DNA from: Pseudomonas sp. ML2-2023-3
GTDB lineage: Bacteria > Pseudomonadota > Gammaproteobacteria > Pseudomonadales > Pseudomonadaceae
DNA: 64,000 nucleotides
Reading direction: 5' to 3'
Assembly: GCF_037055275.1 (NCBI RefSeq)
Contig: NZ_CP146343.1
Coordinates: 320,001-384,000, forward strand
A program made the position numbers and the translations under genes. The notes below the pieces were generated by a model that saw only the letters and a list, made by a program, of their open reading frames with translations, was not told the origin of the DNA and ran no database searches. Positions 1-12,792 of the stretch are shown here, piece after piece; the first letter of the stretch is position 1, and each line of letters begins with the position of its first letter.

Positions 1-158
1 TTGGTGTTCAGGGCCAAGCGACAGGCATACGCGCGTGACGGTGGCTCGTTCATATAACCATGTGCAACCGCCTGTTGTGACGCGAACAGTGACGCCAGTA
101 GAGTCAGCGAAGATGCACACCCCATCAAAGCCCCAGACTTAGAAAGTGCAAATTTCAT
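1..158 (-). CDS. Secreted chitin-active lytic polysaccharide monooxygenase (AA10), N-terminal part
   Basis: Partial gene running off the left edge; only the first 52 codons are present. The start ATG is preceded by AGGA about 8 bases upstream. Residues 1-32 form a signal peptide with a positive start (MKFALSK), a hydrophobic core and an AVA cleavage site. Cleavage would expose His33 in the motif HGYMNEPPSRAYAC. An N-terminal histidine followed by GY..PPSR is the signature of AA10 copper monooxygenases (GbpA/CbpD type), in which that His forms half of the histidine brace that oxidatively cuts chitin or cellulose. The second copper histidine and any chitin-binding modules lie outside the window. 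The family call is strong. The substrate is an inference. Confidence 0.85.
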   Translation of the reverse strand, partial: MKFALSKSGALMGCASSLTLLASLFASQQAVAHGYMNEPPSRAYACRLALNT

Positions 159-504
159 ATAAGAGTTCCTTAGTTTTTATTAGGCAGCCGTTACGACCGC
201 TATTTTTGGCACTGCATATTCGAAGAACGCACGCAACATCACAAAAAACGATGACCGCCAAGTCATGACTTCAGCAAAGAAACATGTAGACATATTTAAC
301 CCCCACCAAAAGCGACAATCCTTTGATGAACATGCCACCCCAAGTAATATTTTTTACTGAAACAAATAAAGCAATAGCGCTCGGATTTTACGGAGGCGTA
401 TCGAAATGTATGTAGGAAACTTCCTGCAAGGATGTAGGAGTATGAATTAGTTATTCAATAGCCATTGTCACAGCCATAACCCATAACTGATGCAAATAGC
501 AGTC
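159..504. other. AT-rich gap upstream of the LPMO gene
   Basis: No gene is seen here. The stretch is markedly more AT-rich than its surroundings and must hold the promoter and leader of the LPMO gene. A perfect 12-bp palindrome, AAGTCATGACTT, lies at 260-271 and could be a regulator site. No convincing -35/-10 pair was found. Confidence 0.5.
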
Positions 505-536
505 AAAAAAAACCCCGGCATTCGCCAGGGTTTTTT
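505..536 (-). terminator. Intrinsic terminator of hemE
   Basis: Nine-pair stem (AACCCCGGC / GCCAGGGTT) with a 4-base loop, flanked by A and T runs on both sides. On the minus strand the single mismatch becomes a G-U pair and a run of eight T follows, so it fits hemE best. It could also work rightward. Confidence 0.85.
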
Positions 537-547
537 AAAAGTCGAGC

Positions 548-1615
548 TTACTCGTGATACTGCCCCGAGAACTCGTGCACCGCGCTGATGAAGGCGCCTG
601 CGTGTTCCGGCTTCACTTCCGGGGTGATGCCGTGACCCAGGTTGAACACATGGCCCGAACCCTTGCCGTAGCTGGCCAGGATGCGCTTGACCTCGGTGCG
701 GATTGCTTCCGGGTTTGCGTACAGCACGGTCGGGTCCATGTTGCCTTGCAGCGCAACCTTGTTGCCCACTCGCTTGCGGGCTTCGCCCAGGTCGCAGGTC
801 CAGTCCAGACCCAGCGCATCGGCGCCTGCATCGGCAATGCTCTCCAGCCACAGACCACCGTTCTTGGTGAACAGGATGACCGGCACTTTGCGGCCTTCGT
901 GCTCGCGGATCAGGCCGCTGACGATTTTGCGCATATAAGCCAGGGAGAACTCCTGGTACGCCGCAGACGACAGGTTGCCGCCCCAGGTATCGAAGATCTG
1001 CACCGCTTGCGCACCGGCCAGGATCTGCCCGTTGAGGTAAGAAGTGACCGACTGCGCCAGTTTGTCGAGCAACAAGTGCATGGCTTGCGGGGTGTCGTAG
1101 AGCATGGCCTTGGTTTTACGGAAGTCCTTGGAGGAGCCGCCTTCAACCATGTAGGTGGCCAAAGTCCACGGGCTGCCGGAGAAGCCGATCAGGGGCACGC
1201 GACCATTCAGTTCCTTGCGGATGGTGCTGACGGCGTTCATCACGTAGCCGAGGTCTTTTTGCGGATCGGGAATCGGCAACGCTTCGATGTCGGCCAGGGT
1301 GCTGACGACTTTTTTGAAGCGGGGACCTTCGCCGGTCTCGAAATACAGGCCCTGGCCCATGGCATCGGGGATGGTCAGGATGTCGGAGAACAGGATGGCC
1401 GCATCCAGCTGCGGGAAACGGTCCAGAGGCTGCATGGTGACTTCACACGCGAATTCGGCGTTCTTGCACAGGCTCATGAAGTCGCCGGCCTTGGCGCGGC
1501 TGGCACGGTACTCCGGCAGGTAGCGACCGGCCTGACGCATCATCCACACAGGGGTTACGTCTACGGGTTGCTTGAGCAAAGCGCGAAGGAAACGGTCATT
1601 CTTGAGAACAGTCAT
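548..1615 (-). CDS. hemE: Uroporphyrinogen III decarboxylase
   Basis: Cytosolic enzyme that removes the four acetate carboxyls of uroporphyrinogen III to give coproporphyrinogen III, the step committing tetrapyrroles to heme. The 355-residue length is normal. The N-terminus shows the conserved substrate-site block [16 protein letters not shown] at about residues 21-36, and later the FSDIL and [13 protein letters not shown] blocks. The gene lies after gltD on the same strand, but a terminator (1663-1690) and a REP element separate them, so it is probably its own transcript. It ends at a strong terminator. Confidence 0.97.
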   Translation of the reverse strand: MTVLKNDRFLRALLKQPVDVTPVWMMRQAGRYLPEYRASRAKAGDFMSLCKNAEFACEVTMQPLDRFPQLDAAILFSDILTIPDAMGQGLYFETGEGPRFKKVVSTLADIEALPIPDPQKDLGYVMNAVSTIRKELNGRVPLIGFSGSPWTLATYMVEGGSSKDFRKTKAMLYDTPQAMHLLLDKLAQSVTSYLNGQILAGAQAVQIFDTWGGNLSSAAYQEFSLAYMRKIVSGLIREHEGRKVPVILFTKNGGLWLESIADAGADALGLDWTCDLGEARKRVGNKVALQGNMDPTVLYANPEAIRTEVKRILASYGKGSGHVFNLGHGITPEVKPEHAGAFISAVHEFSGQYHE

Positions 1616-1662
1616 GTCAGCATCCGGAAAAAAAGTGGGGGCATTTTCTCAGAGACGGACGC

Positions 1663-1690
1663 AAAAGGCACGGCAAGTGCCGTGCCTTTT
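1663..1690 (-). terminator. Intrinsic terminator of gltBD
   Basis: Nearly perfect hairpin, AAAAGGCACGGCA / TGCCGTGCCTTTT with a 2-base loop, ending in T on either strand. It lies between gltD and hemE and is likely to end the gltBD transcript. Confidence 0.8.
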
Positions 1691-1737
1691 ATCTATCGGG
1701 GCGATTTGTCGCGGTTTAACCCACAAATACAATTTCC

Positions 1738-1840
1738 TGTAGCCGCTGCCGAAAGCTGCGAAAAGGGCCGGAGGACCTTCGCTCTTCAAGGAGAAGAGCG
1801 ACCCCTTCGGGCTCGATCGCAGCCTGCGGCAGCGACTACA
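1738..1840. repeat. REP-type inverted repeat, family 2 (TGTAGCCGCTGCC..)
   Basis: Two oppositely oriented arms (TGTAGCCGCTGCCGAAAGCT and the reverse of GCAGCCTGCGGCAGCGACTA) flank about 55 bases. The same arms recur at 30179-30278, 45237-45330, 56517-56608 and 58573-58665, always between genes. Confidence 0.85.
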
Positions 1841-1850
1841 GGGGATAGGG

Positions 1851-3302
<1,452 letters not shown>

Positions 3303-6300
3303 TCACTGCGGGTTGGCACGGATGCTGGAAAGCAACGATTTCAAGCTGGCAGCCTTGGGCTTGACCATCCAGAAACGACGCAGGTAATCATCGAGGTTTT
3401 CCGAGAGGTTGCGACCCCACTCGCTGTTGGTTTCCTCAACGTATTCGTCCAGCACGTGTTGCAGGTGATTGCGGTAGGCCTCCATCGCTTCACCACTGAT
3501 CCGCTGGATTTCCACCAGTTCGTGGTTAACCTTGTCGACGAAGGTGTTGTCCTGATCCAGCACGTAGGCGAAACCGCCGGTCATGCCCGAGCCGAAGTTG
3601 TAACCGGTTTTGCCCAGTACGCAGACGAAACCGCCGGTCATGTATTCGCAGCAGTGATCGCCCGTGCCTTCAACCACGGTGTGAGCACCGGAGTTACGCA
3701 CTGCAAAACGCTCACCCGCCGTACCCGCAGCAAACAGCTTGCCGCCGGTTGCGCCATACAGGCAGGTGTTGCCGACAATGGCGCTGTCCTGGGTTTTGTA
3801 GATGCTGCCCGCAGGCGGCACTATCACCAGCTTGCCGCCGGTCATGCCTTTGCCCACGTAGTCGTTGGCATCGCCTTGCAGGTACATGTGCAAACCACCG
3901 GCGTTCCACACGCCAAAGCTCTGACCTGCAGTGCCTTTGAAGCGGAAGGTGATCGGTGCTTTGGCCATGCCTTGGTTGCCGTGAGCACGGGCAATTTCAC
4001 CCGAGATACGGGCACCGATCGAACGGTCGCAGTTGCAGATGTCGAGGTCGAACTCGGCACCGCTCATGTCGTTGATCGCTGAAGTGGCCAGTTCGACCAT
4101 CTTCTCGGCCAGCAGGCCTTTGTCGAACGGAGGGTTGCGGTCGACCTGGCAGAACTGGGGTTTGTCCGCCGGGATGTGATCGCTGCCCAACAGAGGAGTC
4201 AGGTCCAGGTTGTGCTGCTTGGCGGTCTCGCCCTGCAGGATTTCCAGCAGGTCGGTACGACCGATCAGCTCTTCGAGGGTGCGCACACCCAGCTTGGCAA
4301 GCCACTCGCGGGTTTCTTCGGCCACGTAGGTGAAGAAGTTGACCACCATGTCGACGGTGCCGATGTAGTGATTTTTACGCAGCGATTCGTTTTGGGTCGC
4401 AACGCCGGTGGCGCAGTTGTTGAGGTGGCAAATACGCAGGTATTTGCAGCCCAGTGCGATCATCGGTGCAGTACCGAAGCCAAAACTCTCTGCGCCCAGG
4501 ATCGCAGCCTTGATCACGTCCAGACCGGTTTTCAGGCCGCCGTCGGTTTGTACCCGCACTTTGCCGCGCAGGTCGTTGCCGCGCAGGGTCTGGTGGGTTT
4601 CAGCCAGGCCCAGCTCCCACGGAGCGCCCGCGTACTTGATGGAGGTCAGCGGTGATGCACCGGTGCCGCCGTCATAGCCGGAGATGGTGATCAGGTCGGC
4701 GTAGGCCTTGGCCACGCCTGCGGCGATGGTGCCTACGCCTGCTTCTGCTACCAGCTTCACCGATACCAGCGCTTTCGGATTGACTTGTTTCAAGTCAAAG
4801 ATCAACTGCGACAAATCTTCGATGGAATAGATGTCGTGGTGCGGCGGTGGCGAAATCAGGGTGACGCCCGGTACGGCGTAGCGCAGTTTGGCGATCAGGC
4901 CGTTGACCTTGCCGCCCGGCAGTTGCCCGCCCTCGCCCGGTTTGGCGCCTTGGGCAACCTTGATTTGCAGCACTTCGGCGTTGACCAGGTATTCCGGGGT
5001 CACGCCGAAACGGCCAGTGGCCACTTGCTTGATTTTGGAGCTTTTGATGGTGCCGTAACGTGCCGGGTCTTCGCCGCCTTCACCGGAGTTGGAGCGTGCG
5101 CCCAAACGGTTCATGGCTTCAGCCAGGGCTTCGTGGGCCTCTGGTGACAGGGCGCCCAGCGAGATACCGGCCGAGTCGAAACGCTTGAGAATCGAGTCCA
5201 GCGGTTCGATGTCGTCGATGGCCAGCGGCGTGTCGAGGGTCTTGACCTGGAACAGGTCGCGGATCATCGACACCGGACGCTTGTCGACCAGCGCGGTGTA
5301 TTCCTTGAACTTGCTGTAGTCACCCTGCTGCACAGCGGCTTGCAGGGTAGCGACTACGTCCGGGTTGTAGGCGTGGTATTCGCCACCGTGCACGTACTTG
5401 AGCAGACCGCCTTGCTGGATCGGCTTGCGCGCACTCCAGGCCTCGGCTGCCAGCAGCTTTTGCTCGGCTTCAAGGTCGACGAAGCGTGCGCCCTTGATGC
5501 GGCTTGGCACGCCACGGAAGCTCAGGTCGCAGATTTCTTCGGACAGGCCGATGGCTTCGAACAACTGCGCACCGCGGTACGAGGCAATGGTCGAGATACC
5601 CATCTTCGACAGGATTTTAAGCAAGCCTTTGGTGATGCCTTTGCGGTAGTTTTTGAACACCTCATAGAGGTCGCCCAGCACTTCACCGGTACGGATCAAG
5701 TCACCCAGCACTTCGTAAGCCAGGAACGGATAGACCGCCGAGGCGCCGAAGCCGATCAGCACCGCAAAGTGATGCGGGTCACGGGCAGTAGCGGTTTCAA
5801 CCAGGATGTTGCTGTCGCAGCGCAGGCCTTTTTCGGTCAAGCGGTGATGCACGGCGCCCACAGCCAACGAGGCGTGAACCGGCAACTTGCCCGGTGCGAT
5901 ATGACGGTCACTCAGAACGATCTGGGTACGACCGGCGCGCGCGGCTTCTTCGGCCTGATCGGCGATATTGCGCACGGCCGCTTCAAGACCCACGCTCTCG
6001 TCGTAGTTGAGGTCGATGATCTGACGCTCAAAGCCCGGCAGGTCGAGGTTCATCAGCGAACGCCATTTGGCAGGCGAGATCACGGGCGAACTGAGGATCA
6101 CACGGGAAGCGTGCTCCGGGGATTCCTGGAAGATGTTGCGCTCGGCACCGAGGCAGATTTCCAGCGACATGACGATGGCTTCACGCAGCGGGTCGATCGG
6201 CGGGTTAGTCACCTGCGCGAACTGCTGGCGGAAGTAGTCGTACGGCGTGCGAACACGCTGGGACAGCACGGCCATTGGCGTGTCGTCACCCATCGAGCCT

Positions 6301-7751
6301 ACGGCTTCGTAGCCTTGCTCGCCCAACGGACGCAGCACCTGGTCGCGCTCTTCGAACGTCACCTGGTACATCTTCATGTATTGCTTGAGCTGATCAACGT
6401 CGTAAAACGCCGAACCGTGGTCGTTGTCTTCCATGGTCGCCTGAATGCGCAGGGCATTCTTGCGCAGCCACTGTTTGTACGGGTGGCGCGACTTCAAGCG
6501 GTTGTCGATGGAGTCGGTGTCCAGCACCTGACCGGTTTCGGTGTCCACGGCCAGGATCTGGCCCGGACCGACACGGCCTTTGGCGATCACGTCTTCTGGC
6601 TTGTAGTCCCACACGCCGATTTCAGAAGCGATGGTGATATAGCCGTTGGTGGTGGTCACCCAGCGCGCAGGGCGCAGACCGTTGCGGTCGAGCAGGCAGA
6701 CAGCATAACGACCGTCGGTCATCACTACGCCAGCCGGGCCGTCCCACGGTTCCATGTGCATGGAGTTGTACTCATAGAACGCCCGCAGGTCGGGGTCCAT
6801 GGTTTCAACGTTCTGCCACGCCGGTGGAATCAGCATGCGCACGCCACGGAACAGATCGATACCGCCGGTGACCATCAGTTCCAGCATGTTGTCCATGCTC
6901 GAGGAGTCAGAACCCACGCGGTTAACCAGCGGGCCGAGCTCGTCGAGGTCACCGATCAGGTCATTGGCGAACTTGGTGCGACGGGCCTGGGCCCAGTTGC
7001 GGTTGCCGGTGATGGTGTTGATCTCGCCGTTGTGGGCGAGAAAGCGGAATGGCTGGGCCAGCGGCCATTTCGGCAGGGTGTTGGTGGAGAAACGCTGGTG
7101 GAACACGCAAATTGCGGTTTGCAGGCGTTCATCGCTCAGGTCTGGATAGAAGGCGGTGAGGTCCGCCGGCATCATCAGGCCTTTATAAATGATGGTCTTG
7201 TGGGAAAAGCTGCAGATGTAGTGATCGGTGTCAGCGGCGTTGCTCACCGATGAACGGCGACGGGCGCTGAACAGTTTGATCGCCATGTCCTGATCGCTCA
7301 GGTTTTCGCCAGCGATGAACACTTGCTCGATCTGCGGCAAACGTTCCAATGCCAGACGGCCCAGAACGCTGGTATCGATCGGCACCTTGCGCCAGCCCAC
7401 CAATTGCAGGCCCGCCGCGAGGATTTCGCGGTTCATGTTGTCGCGGGCCGCTTCAGCCTTGATCGGGTCCTGGTTGAAAAACACCATGCCGACGGCGTAT
7501 TGCTTGGGCAAATCTGCGCCGAACTGTTCTTTGGCGGTTGCACGCAAGAACAGGTCAGGCTTTTGAATCAGCAGGCCACAACCGTCACCGGTCTTGCCAT
7601 CTGCGTTGATCCCACCGCGGTGGGTCATGCAGGTCAGGGCTTCAATGGCGGTTTGCAGGAGGGTATGACTAGGCTCGCCCTGCATATGGGCAATCAGGCC
7701 GAAACCACAGTTATCCTTGAATTCATCGGGGTGGTACAGACCTGCTTTCAT
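3303..7751 (-). CDS. gltB: Glutamate synthase (NADPH) large subunit
   Basis: Alpha subunit of GOGAT, 1482 residues. The N-terminal glutaminase domain releases ammonia, which travels to the FMN synthase domain and reacts with 2-oxoglutarate. The ATG at 7751 gives [18 protein letters not shown]. The family is processed so that this Cys becomes residue 1 and the nucleophile. An in-frame start at 7808 would add 19 residues of no family likeness, while GGTGAG stands correctly before 7751. The FMN region has [11 protein letters not shown], the 3Fe-4S ligands are in [12 protein letters not shown], and the C-terminus is the beta-helix domain. First gene of gltBD. Confidence 0.96.
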   Translation of the reverse strand: MKAGLYHPDEFKDNCGFGLIAHMQGEPSHTLLQTAIEALTCMTHRGGINADGKTGDGCGLLIQKPDLFLRATAKEQFGADLPKQYAVGMVFFNQDPIKAEAARDNMNREILAAGLQLVGWRKVPIDTSVLGRLALERLPQIEQVFIAGENLSDQDMAIKLFSARRRSSVSNAADTDHYICSFSHKTIIYKGLMMPADLTAFYPDLSDERLQTAICVFHQRFSTNTLPKWPLAQPFRFLAHNGEINTITGNRNWAQARRTKFANDLIGDLDELGPLVNRVGSDSSSMDNMLELMVTGGIDLFRGVRMLIPPAWQNVETMDPDLRAFYEYNSMHMEPWDGPAGVVMTDGRYAVCLLDRNGLRPARWVTTTNGYITIASEIGVWDYKPEDVIAKGRVGPGQILAVDTETGQVLDTDSIDNRLKSRHPYKQWLRKNALRIQATMEDNDHGSAFYDVDQLKQYMKMYQVTFEERDQVLRPLGEQGYEAVGSMGDDTPMAVLSQRVRTPYDYFRQQFAQVTNPPIDPLREAIVMSLEICLGAERNIFQESPEHASRVILSSPVISPAKWRSLMNLDLPGFERQIIDLNYDESVGLEAAVRNIADQAEEAARAGRTQIVLSDRHIAPGKLPVHASLAVGAVHHRLTEKGLRCDSNILVETATARDPHHFAVLIGFGASAVYPFLAYEVLGDLIRTGEVLGDLYEVFKNYRKGITKGLLKILSKMGISTIASYRGAQLFEAIGLSEEICDLSFRGVPSRIKGARFVDLEAEQKLLAAEAWSARKPIQQGGLLKYVHGGEYHAYNPDVVATLQAAVQQGDYSKFKEYTALVDKRPVSMIRDLFQVKTLDTPLAIDDIEPLDSILKRFDSAGISLGALSPEAHEALAEAMNRLGARSNSGEGGEDPARYGTIKSSKIKQVATGRFGVTPEYLVNAEVLQIKVAQGAKPGEGGQLPGGKVNGLIAKLRYAVPGVTLISPPPHHDIYSIEDLSQLIFDLKQVNPKALVSVKLVAEAGVGTIAAGVAKAYADLITISGYDGGTGASPLTSIKYAGAPWELGLAETHQTLRGNDLRGKVRVQTDGGLKTGLDVIKAAILGAESFGFGTAPMIALGCKYLRICHLNNCATGVATQNESLRKNHYIGTVDMVVNFFTYVAEETREWLAKLGVRTLEELIGRTDLLEILQGETAKQHNLDLTPLLGSDHIPADKPQFCQVDRNPPFDKGLLAEKMVELATSAINDMSGAEFDLDICNCDRSIGARISGEIARAHGNQGMAKAPITFRFKGTAGQSFGVWNAGGLHMYLQGDANDYVGKGMTGGKLVIVPPAGSIYKTQDSAIVGNTCLYGATGGKLFAAGTAGERFAVRNSGAHTVVEGTGDHCCEYMTGGFVCVLGKTGYNFGSGMTGGFAYVLDQDNTFVDKVNHELVEIQRISGEAMEAYRNHLQHVLDEYVEETNSEWGRNLSENLDDYLRRFWMVKPKAASLKSLLSSIRANPQ

Positions 7752-8055
7752 AGACACTTTCTCACCAGGCTGCCCCAAAAAGGGGCAAATTTCTTTTAAT
7801 TCAACCACTTGCTCCCCGCGCTGAACGTACGCCAGCTTGGCAGGGGCAAAAGGGTGGTCATTCTACACACCGTCACATAGGCCCACAAATTTAACGGCGA
7901 TTAACCGTAAGTTCGTGTCGCATTTATGAAAGGTTTAAAGCGATTGCTCGTGCTAGTCAAAACATTTTTGATGTCGACTGCTGCGCGGCGCAGACACCAC
8001 AAGGCACACGGCTTGATAAGCCCGTATGCACAAGCAGGAATTTGATGTGCTAGAA
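7752..8055. other. Gap between gltB and damX, with a possible gltB promoter
   Basis: No gene is seen. On the minus strand TTGACT (7955-7960) and TAAACC (7932-7937) are 17 bases apart and might be the gltB promoter, leaving a leader of about 180 bases. The -10 match is poor, so this is tentative. The damX terminator closes the gap on the right. Confidence 0.35.
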
Positions 8056-8078
8056 CGGCGACCTGGGTAAGGTCGCCG
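8056..8078 (-). terminator. Hairpin after damX
   Basis: Perfect 8-pair stem CGGCGACC / GGTCGCCG with a 7-base loop, 5 bp past the damX stop. The T-tract is short (GTTCT), so termination may be incomplete, with some read-through towards gltB. Confidence 0.6.
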
Positions 8079-8083
8079 GATCA

Positions 8084-9649
8084 TCAGCGAGCTGTAGCCA
8101 GCTCTTTTTGGACGCTGGCGACAGTGCGAGGCCAAGGTTTACCAGCCTGTGTCTTCGCTGGCAAGTTCTTGATTGCCGCGGTGGCTGCGGCATGGCTTGG
8201 GAAATTGCCGTAGGTGACGACGTACAGCGGCTTGCCGTTCAAGGACTTCTTGAAATAGCGAGCATCGCCGCCCAGTTCTTTAGCGACATTTTGCGCAGAC
8301 GCTTCAGAGCTGGTGCCGACGATCTGCACCACATAGTTGTTGGCAGGCTGGCTGGAGTACCAGCTGCCGCCCGGTGCGGCCTTGGCAACAACGACCGGCT
8401 TCTCGACTGGCTTGACCACCGGCTTGGCTGCCGGGGCTGGGGCCGGAGCAGGCTTGGCGACAGGGGCAGGCGCTGGCTTGGCCGTAGCCACGGTTGGCGC
8501 CGGGGTCGCCACTGGCGCAGGGCCCGATGGCACGCCAACCGGTGGCGCCGTGGTGGTGACAGTTGGCGGCGAAGCTACACCGCCGTCGACCGCAGGCACA
8601 CCGCCATCGTCGCCCTCAGGCATATCACCGGCCGCTTCGGCCAACGGACCACGCATCACCGGTTGGGATTGCCCTACCAGCGGCAATGGCATCGGCTGCG
8701 AAGAGCCAGCGAAATCAACAGACGGCTTGGCGCCGCCATTTGGAGCGGCCTGCCCCAGTTGTGTCTGTTCGGCACCCGGCGCGACTGGCGCCTTGCCACG
8801 GCCAGGAATCAATACAGCAGCAGCGACAGCCACTACCACTACTGCACCAATGGCCAATACGTGTTTCTTCGGCATCTTGAACCCCATACTTGGACGCTTG
8901 ACCGCTGAGCGGCTGGCAATCATGGCTTCGATCATTGCATCGCGGGCGACCTGGTTGATAGTGCCAGGCCAGCCTTCGGAGCTCTCGTGTATATCTGAGA
9001 TCTGCTGAGCGCTAAAGAGTTCGATTCCTGCCCCAGCACCTTCGAGGCGCTGAGCCAGATACTCACGGGTTTCATCGAGGGTATACGGCTGCAATTCGAT
9101 GACATGAAAACGTTCTTCATCCGGGCTCAACTGCTCCAACCCGGCAATCATCGACGGCTCACCGAACAGGAACACATGCGGACGGCCTTCCGGCGCTCCC
9201 GCAGCCAGCGCCAGCAATGCTTCCAGTGCCGACTCGTCCAGCTGCTCGGCGTCATCGACCAACAAGTAGACTTCTTGTCCGGTCAGTGCCAATTGCACGA
9301 CTTGCGCCAGAATGGAGCCGACATCGGGGCGTGCAACATTCAGGGTCTGTGCCACCTGGTGCAGAATGCCAGCCGCATCGCCAGCACCCCGCGCAGAAAC
9401 CACAACACTCTGCACAGACTGTTTGTTGGTGCTCGCGACCAGCGCCTGGCGCAGCAAGGTTTTACCGCTGCCCTCAGGCCCGGTAACCACCAGCAACAAC
9501 TGGCTGTAGCGGGCAAGGTGATGCAACTGCCCCAGCACCGGCTTGCGCTGGGCAGGGAAAAACTTGAAGCCCGGCACCCGTGGCGCAAAAGGGTCGTGGT
9601 TGAGCTGGAAGTGACCGAGGAACGCCTCGTCGGCATGCAAACTAGTCAT
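8084..9649 (-). CDS. damX: SPOR-domain AAA ATPase, DamX-like cell division protein
   Basis: Inner-membrane protein that should bind septal peptidoglycan. The N-terminal ATPase module of the ExeA/GspA type has the Walker A motif GPEGSGKT near residue 58 and a Walker B-like LLVDDAEQLD. One membrane segment follows at about residues 263-282, then a long Ala/Pro-rich linker, then a C-terminal SPOR domain (VVQIVGTSSEASAQ onwards) that recognises denuded glycan strands. I chose the ATG at 9649 (MTSLHADEAFLGHF) over an upstream start that would run into aroB. It begins 10 bp after the aroB stop, in the order aroK-aroB-damX common in gamma-proteobacteria. The symbol rests on domain order and context. 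Confidence 0.85.
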   Translation of the reverse strand: MTSLHADEAFLGHFQLNHDPFAPRVPGFKFFPAQRKPVLGQLHHLARYSQLLLVVTGPEGSGKTLLRQALVASTNKQSVQSVVVSARGAGDAAGILHQVAQTLNVARPDVGSILAQVVQLALTGQEVYLLVDDAEQLDESALEALLALAAGAPEGRPHVFLFGEPSMIAGLEQLSPDEERFHVIELQPYTLDETREYLAQRLEGAGAGIELFSAQQISDIHESSEGWPGTINQVARDAMIEAMIASRSAVKRPSMGFKMPKKHVLAIGAVVVVAVAAAVLIPGRGKAPVAPGAEQTQLGQAAPNGGAKPSVDFAGSSQPMPLPLVGQSQPVMRGPLAEAAGDMPEGDDGGVPAVDGGVASPPTVTTTAPPVGVPSGPAPVATPAPTVATAKPAPAPVAKPAPAPAPAAKPVVKPVEKPVVVAKAAPGGSWYSSQPANNYVVQIVGTSSEASAQNVAKELGGDARYFKKSLNGKPLYVVTYGNFPSHAAATAAIKNLPAKTQAGKPWPRTVASVQKELATAR

Positions 9650-9659
9650 CGGGATCTTA

Positions 9660-10760
9660 TTAACCTTTAAGCTGAGCCAGCGCGCGGTAATCCGCACCCA
9701 GCGTGGCTTGGAGAACCTCGTGTGGATAATCGTCAGTCACCGTGGCTTCGCCCAGACGACGCAACAGCACCAGCCGCATGCGGCCGTCGATCACTTTCTT
9801 GTCAACCGCCATGTGCTGCATGAAGTCGGCTGGCGTCATTTCGCCGGGCGGCACTACTGGCAAACCGGCGCGCTGAAAAATTCGAATGCCGCGATCACGC
9901 TCTGCATGGCTGATCCAGCCCAGGCGGGCGGACATTTCCAGAGCCATTACGGTGCCAGCGGCTACCGCTTCACCATGTAACCATACGCCGTAGCCCATAT
10001 GGGTTTCGATGGCATGGCCAAAGGTGTGACCGAGGTTGAGGGTGGCACGTACCCCCGTTTCGCGTTCATCGGCACCCACCACTTCAGCCTTGGCGGCGCA
10101 CGAACGCTGGATCGCAGCGGTCAGGGCGACCTGATCCAGCGCACGCAACGCGTCCATGTTGTCCTCAAGCCAGGTCAGGAACGGCTCATCGCAAATCAGG
10201 CCGTACTTGATGACTTCTGCCAGCCCTGCAGACAATTCGCGGGCCGGGAGAGTGTTGAGGGTCTGGGTGTCGATCAGTACCAGGTTGGGCTGATAAAAAG
10301 CACCGATCATGTTCTTGCCCAGCGGGTGGTTGATCCCGGTTTTGCCGCCCACCGACGAATCGACCTGAGACAGCAAGGTGGTCGGCACCTGGATGAAATC
10401 AACACCGCGCTGGTAACAGGCAGCGGCAAAACCCGCCATGTCACCCACCACGCCGCCGCCCAAGGCAATCACCGTGGTGCGCCGATCGTGGCGAGCCGTG
10501 AGCAGGCCGCTGAAAATCAGCTGCAGGGTTTCCCAGTTTTTGAATGATTCGCCATCGGGCAGGACAATCGGCACTACCGAGTACTGCGCGAGGCTGCGCG
10601 TCAGGCGCTCAAGATAGAGGGGTGCGACCGTTGCATTGGTCACAATGGCCACTTGGCGACCCGCGATATGGGGGGCCAGCAACTGCGGCTGATCCAACAA
10701 ACCTTCGCCAATATGAATCGGGTAGCTACGCTCGCCTAGATCAACCTTCAGTGTCTGCAT
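9660..10760 (-). CDS. aroB: 3-dehydroquinate synthase
   Basis: Second enzyme of the shikimate pathway. It turns DAHP into 3-dehydroquinate using NAD and a divalent metal, in the cytosol. The 366-residue length fits. Visible blocks are the NAD-binding [19 protein letters not shown] (about residues 101-119), the [16 protein letters not shown] substrate block and the metal-ligand motif GHTFGHAIE near residue 249. It lies 147 bp after aroK and 10 bp before damX on the same strand. Confidence 0.97.
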   Translation of the reverse strand: MQTLKVDLGERSYPIHIGEGLLDQPQLLAPHIAGRQVAIVTNATVAPLYLERLTRSLAQYSVVPIVLPDGESFKNWETLQLIFSGLLTARHDRRTTVIALGGGVVGDMAGFAAACYQRGVDFIQVPTTLLSQVDSSVGGKTGINHPLGKNMIGAFYQPNLVLIDTQTLNTLPARELSAGLAEVIKYGLICDEPFLTWLEDNMDALRALDQVALTAAIQRSCAAKAEVVGADERETGVRATLNLGHTFGHAIETHMGYGVWLHGEAVAAGTVMALEMSARLGWISHAERDRGIRIFQRAGLPVVPPGEMTPADFMQHMAVDKKVIDGRMRLVLLRRLGEATVTDDYPHEVLQATLGADYRALAQLKG

Positions 10761-10907
10761 GAATCCCCGCGTTGAAACAGGTCACCGGCGACCTGCTTCG
10801 CAATTATCAAGTGATGGTCGCCTCTTTTCTGACACGACCCGATAGCCTTTGCTGGCGCCGAGGATAGCGCATTTCGTACCGCACTTTAATGGTCCAGCAC
10901 AGCGGTC

Positions 10908-11426
10908 TTACCGAGGAGCAAGCTGCGCCAGTCGCTCGAGAATATCCAGAACCACCATGCGAGGCGGTCGCTCATCGGTTTCGACCACCAGATCAGCGAT
11001 TTCCCGATAGAGGGGATCGCGAATGGCCAGCAAGTCGCGCAGGATTTTTTCCGGGTTTGCGTTGCGTAGCAAAGGCCGATTGCGGTCACGTGAGGTACGC
11101 GCAACCTGCTGCTCGATGGAAGCATGCAAGTAAACCACTCGTCCGCCATTGCGCAACGCCTGGCGGTTTTCCGCACGCATGACGGCACCACCACCGGTCG
11201 CCAGCACGATGCCATTTTCATGACACAGTTCGACAATCATGGCCGTTTCACGGTCACGAAAGCCGGGCTCACCTTCTTTGTCGAAGATCCACGGGATATT
11301 GGCACCCGTGCGCACTTCAATTTCCTTATCGGAATCTTTGAACGGCAGGTGCAACTCTTTGGCCAGCAAACGTCCGATGGTGCTTTTTCCAGCCCCCATT
11401 GGCCCAACAAGAATCAAATTTCTCAC
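10908..11426 (-). CDS. aroK: Shikimate kinase
   Basis: Phosphorylates shikimate to shikimate-3-phosphate. The 172-residue protein has the P-loop GPMGAGKST at residues 8-16, the shikimate-binding DSDKEIE at about 32-38, FRDRE at about 57-61 and GGGAVM at about 79-84. The start lies only 4 bp beyond the pilQ stop, so its translation is likely coupled to pilQ. The pilMNOPQ-aroK-aroB linkage is typical of Pseudomonas and other gamma-proteobacteria. Confidence 0.97.
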   Translation of the reverse strand: MRNLILVGPMGAGKSTIGRLLAKELHLPFKDSDKEIEVRTGANIPWIFDKEGEPGFRDRETAMIVELCHENGIVLATGGGAVMRAENRQALRNGGRVVYLHASIEQQVARTSRDRNRPLLRNANPEKILRDLLAIRDPLYREIADLVVETDERPPRMVVLDILERLAQLAPR

Positions 11427-11430
11427 AGAA

Positions 11431-12780
11431 TCAATGACTCACAGCAATCGCCTGGTTGTTCATGATACGCGGAGTCAGGAACACCAGCAGTTCGGATTTT
11501 TTTTCCAGGACAACGTCTCTACGGAAAAGTCGGCCAACATACGGCAGATCTCCTAAAAATGGCACTTTATCTACTACTTTGCTCTGAGTATTTGAGAACA
11601 CTCCCCCAATCACGATGGTTTCACCGTCCTTGACCAGCACCTTGGCCCGGACCTCATTCTTCTTGATTGGCGGCACATCATGGACCCGGTTCATGTAATC
11701 GGGCTCGTCCTTGGTTACGACGACCTCCATGATGACGCTGTTGTCAGGGGTTATTTGCGGTGTCACCTCCAGGGACAACGAGGCCTCCTTGAACGATACC
11801 GATGTGGCACCGCTTGAGCTGGACTCTTGATAGGGAATTTCAGTGCCCTTGAGGATTTTGGCGGTTTCCTTGTCGGAGGTAACTACTTTGGGCTGAGAGA
11901 TGATTTCACCGTTGCCGGTTTTTTCCATGGCTGCCAGCTCCAGGTCCAACAACACATTGTTGGTGATAAAGGCGATGCCCAGCCCTGATGTATTACCCGA
12001 AACGCCCAGGTCCACAAAGGGCGCGCTCAGATCGCCGGGCACTGCCCCTGATGCAGGCGTGCGGGTAATACCGCCCGCACTCCAGTGGCCTTCGTTGCGC
12101 AGGGTGCCACCCCAACGAACCCCCAGGCTTTTCTCATAGTCCACACCCGCCTCAACAATTCGGGCTTCGATCATCACCTGACGTACCGGCACATCCAGCT
12201 GAGCCACAAGGCGGCGCAACTCCTCCAGCCGCTCACCAGACTCAAAGGCAATTATGTTATTGGTGCGCTCATCCACGGCGATTGTGCCCTGCCCGTCAAC
12301 GTCGGGCTGAGCACCGGTCACAGACTGGAACAATTTGGCAATATCTGCAGCCTTGGCGTAATTGACCTGCACCAGCTCTCTGCGCAAAGGCGCAAGGCGG
12401 GCCAGTTGATTGCGGGCCTCAAGTTCATGACGCTCGCGAGCCGCGATGTCTTCAGAGGGCGCGATCAACAGCACATTACCCTCAAGGCGCTTGCCCAGAC
12501 CCTTGCTTTTAAGCACCAGATCCAGCGCCTGATCCCACGGTACGTCCTGCAGGTTCAGGGTAATGCTGCCCTGTACGGCGTCGCTGACCACCACATTGAA
12601 CCCCGTGAAATCTGCCAGTAGCTGAAGCACTGCGCGCACTTCGACCTCCTGAAAGTTCAGGGACATTGTTTCGCCGACATACGAAGAGGGGATGACTGTG
12701 GCCTGGGCAGCCGCCAGCGTTGACTGCGAATTCAGCGCACTCCATAGCGCCAGTACGCAGACCGGTAAAATCCTTTTCAT
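11431..12780 (-). CDS. pilQ: Type IV pilus secretin PilQ, short form
   Basis: Outer-membrane channel through which the type IV pilus, or a DNA-uptake pseudopilus, passes. Signal peptide at residues 1-23 (core [12 protein letters not shown], end LAA), then a secretin/TonB short N-terminal domain ([20 protein letters not shown]), an N1/NolW-like domain (about 130-195) and the secretin core with [15 protein letters not shown] near the C-terminus. At 449 residues it is much shorter than the roughly 700-residue PilQ of P. aeruginosa. The peptidoglycan-binding AMIN repeats that normally follow the signal peptide are absent. The start has GGATAAACACC before the ATG. Last pil gene of the pilMNOPQ operon. 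Confidence 0.93.
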   Translation of the reverse strand: MKRILPVCVLALWSALNSQSTLAAAQATVIPSSYVGETMSLNFQEVEVRAVLQLLADFTGFNVVVSDAVQGSITLNLQDVPWDQALDLVLKSKGLGKRLEGNVLLIAPSEDIAARERHELEARNQLARLAPLRRELVQVNYAKAADIAKLFQSVTGAQPDVDGQGTIAVDERTNNIIAFESGERLEELRRLVAQLDVPVRQVMIEARIVEAGVDYEKSLGVRWGGTLRNEGHWSAGGITRTPASGAVPGDLSAPFVDLGVSGNTSGLGIAFITNNVLLDLELAAMEKTGNGEIISQPKVVTSDKETAKILKGTEIPYQESSSSGATSVSFKEASLSLEVTPQITPDNSVIMEVVVTKDEPDYMNRVHDVPPIKKNEVRAKVLVKDGETIVIGGVFSNTQSKVVDKVPFLGDLPYVGRLFRRDVVLEKKSELLVFLTPRIMNNQAIAVSH

Positions 12781-12792
12781 GGTGTTTATCCG

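Noticed and set aside
7752..7808. Longer gltB reading with 19 extra N-terminal residues.
   Set aside because: Family proteins begin at [11 protein letters not shown] and need the Cys in DNCGFGL near the processed N-terminus; the upstream start lacks support.
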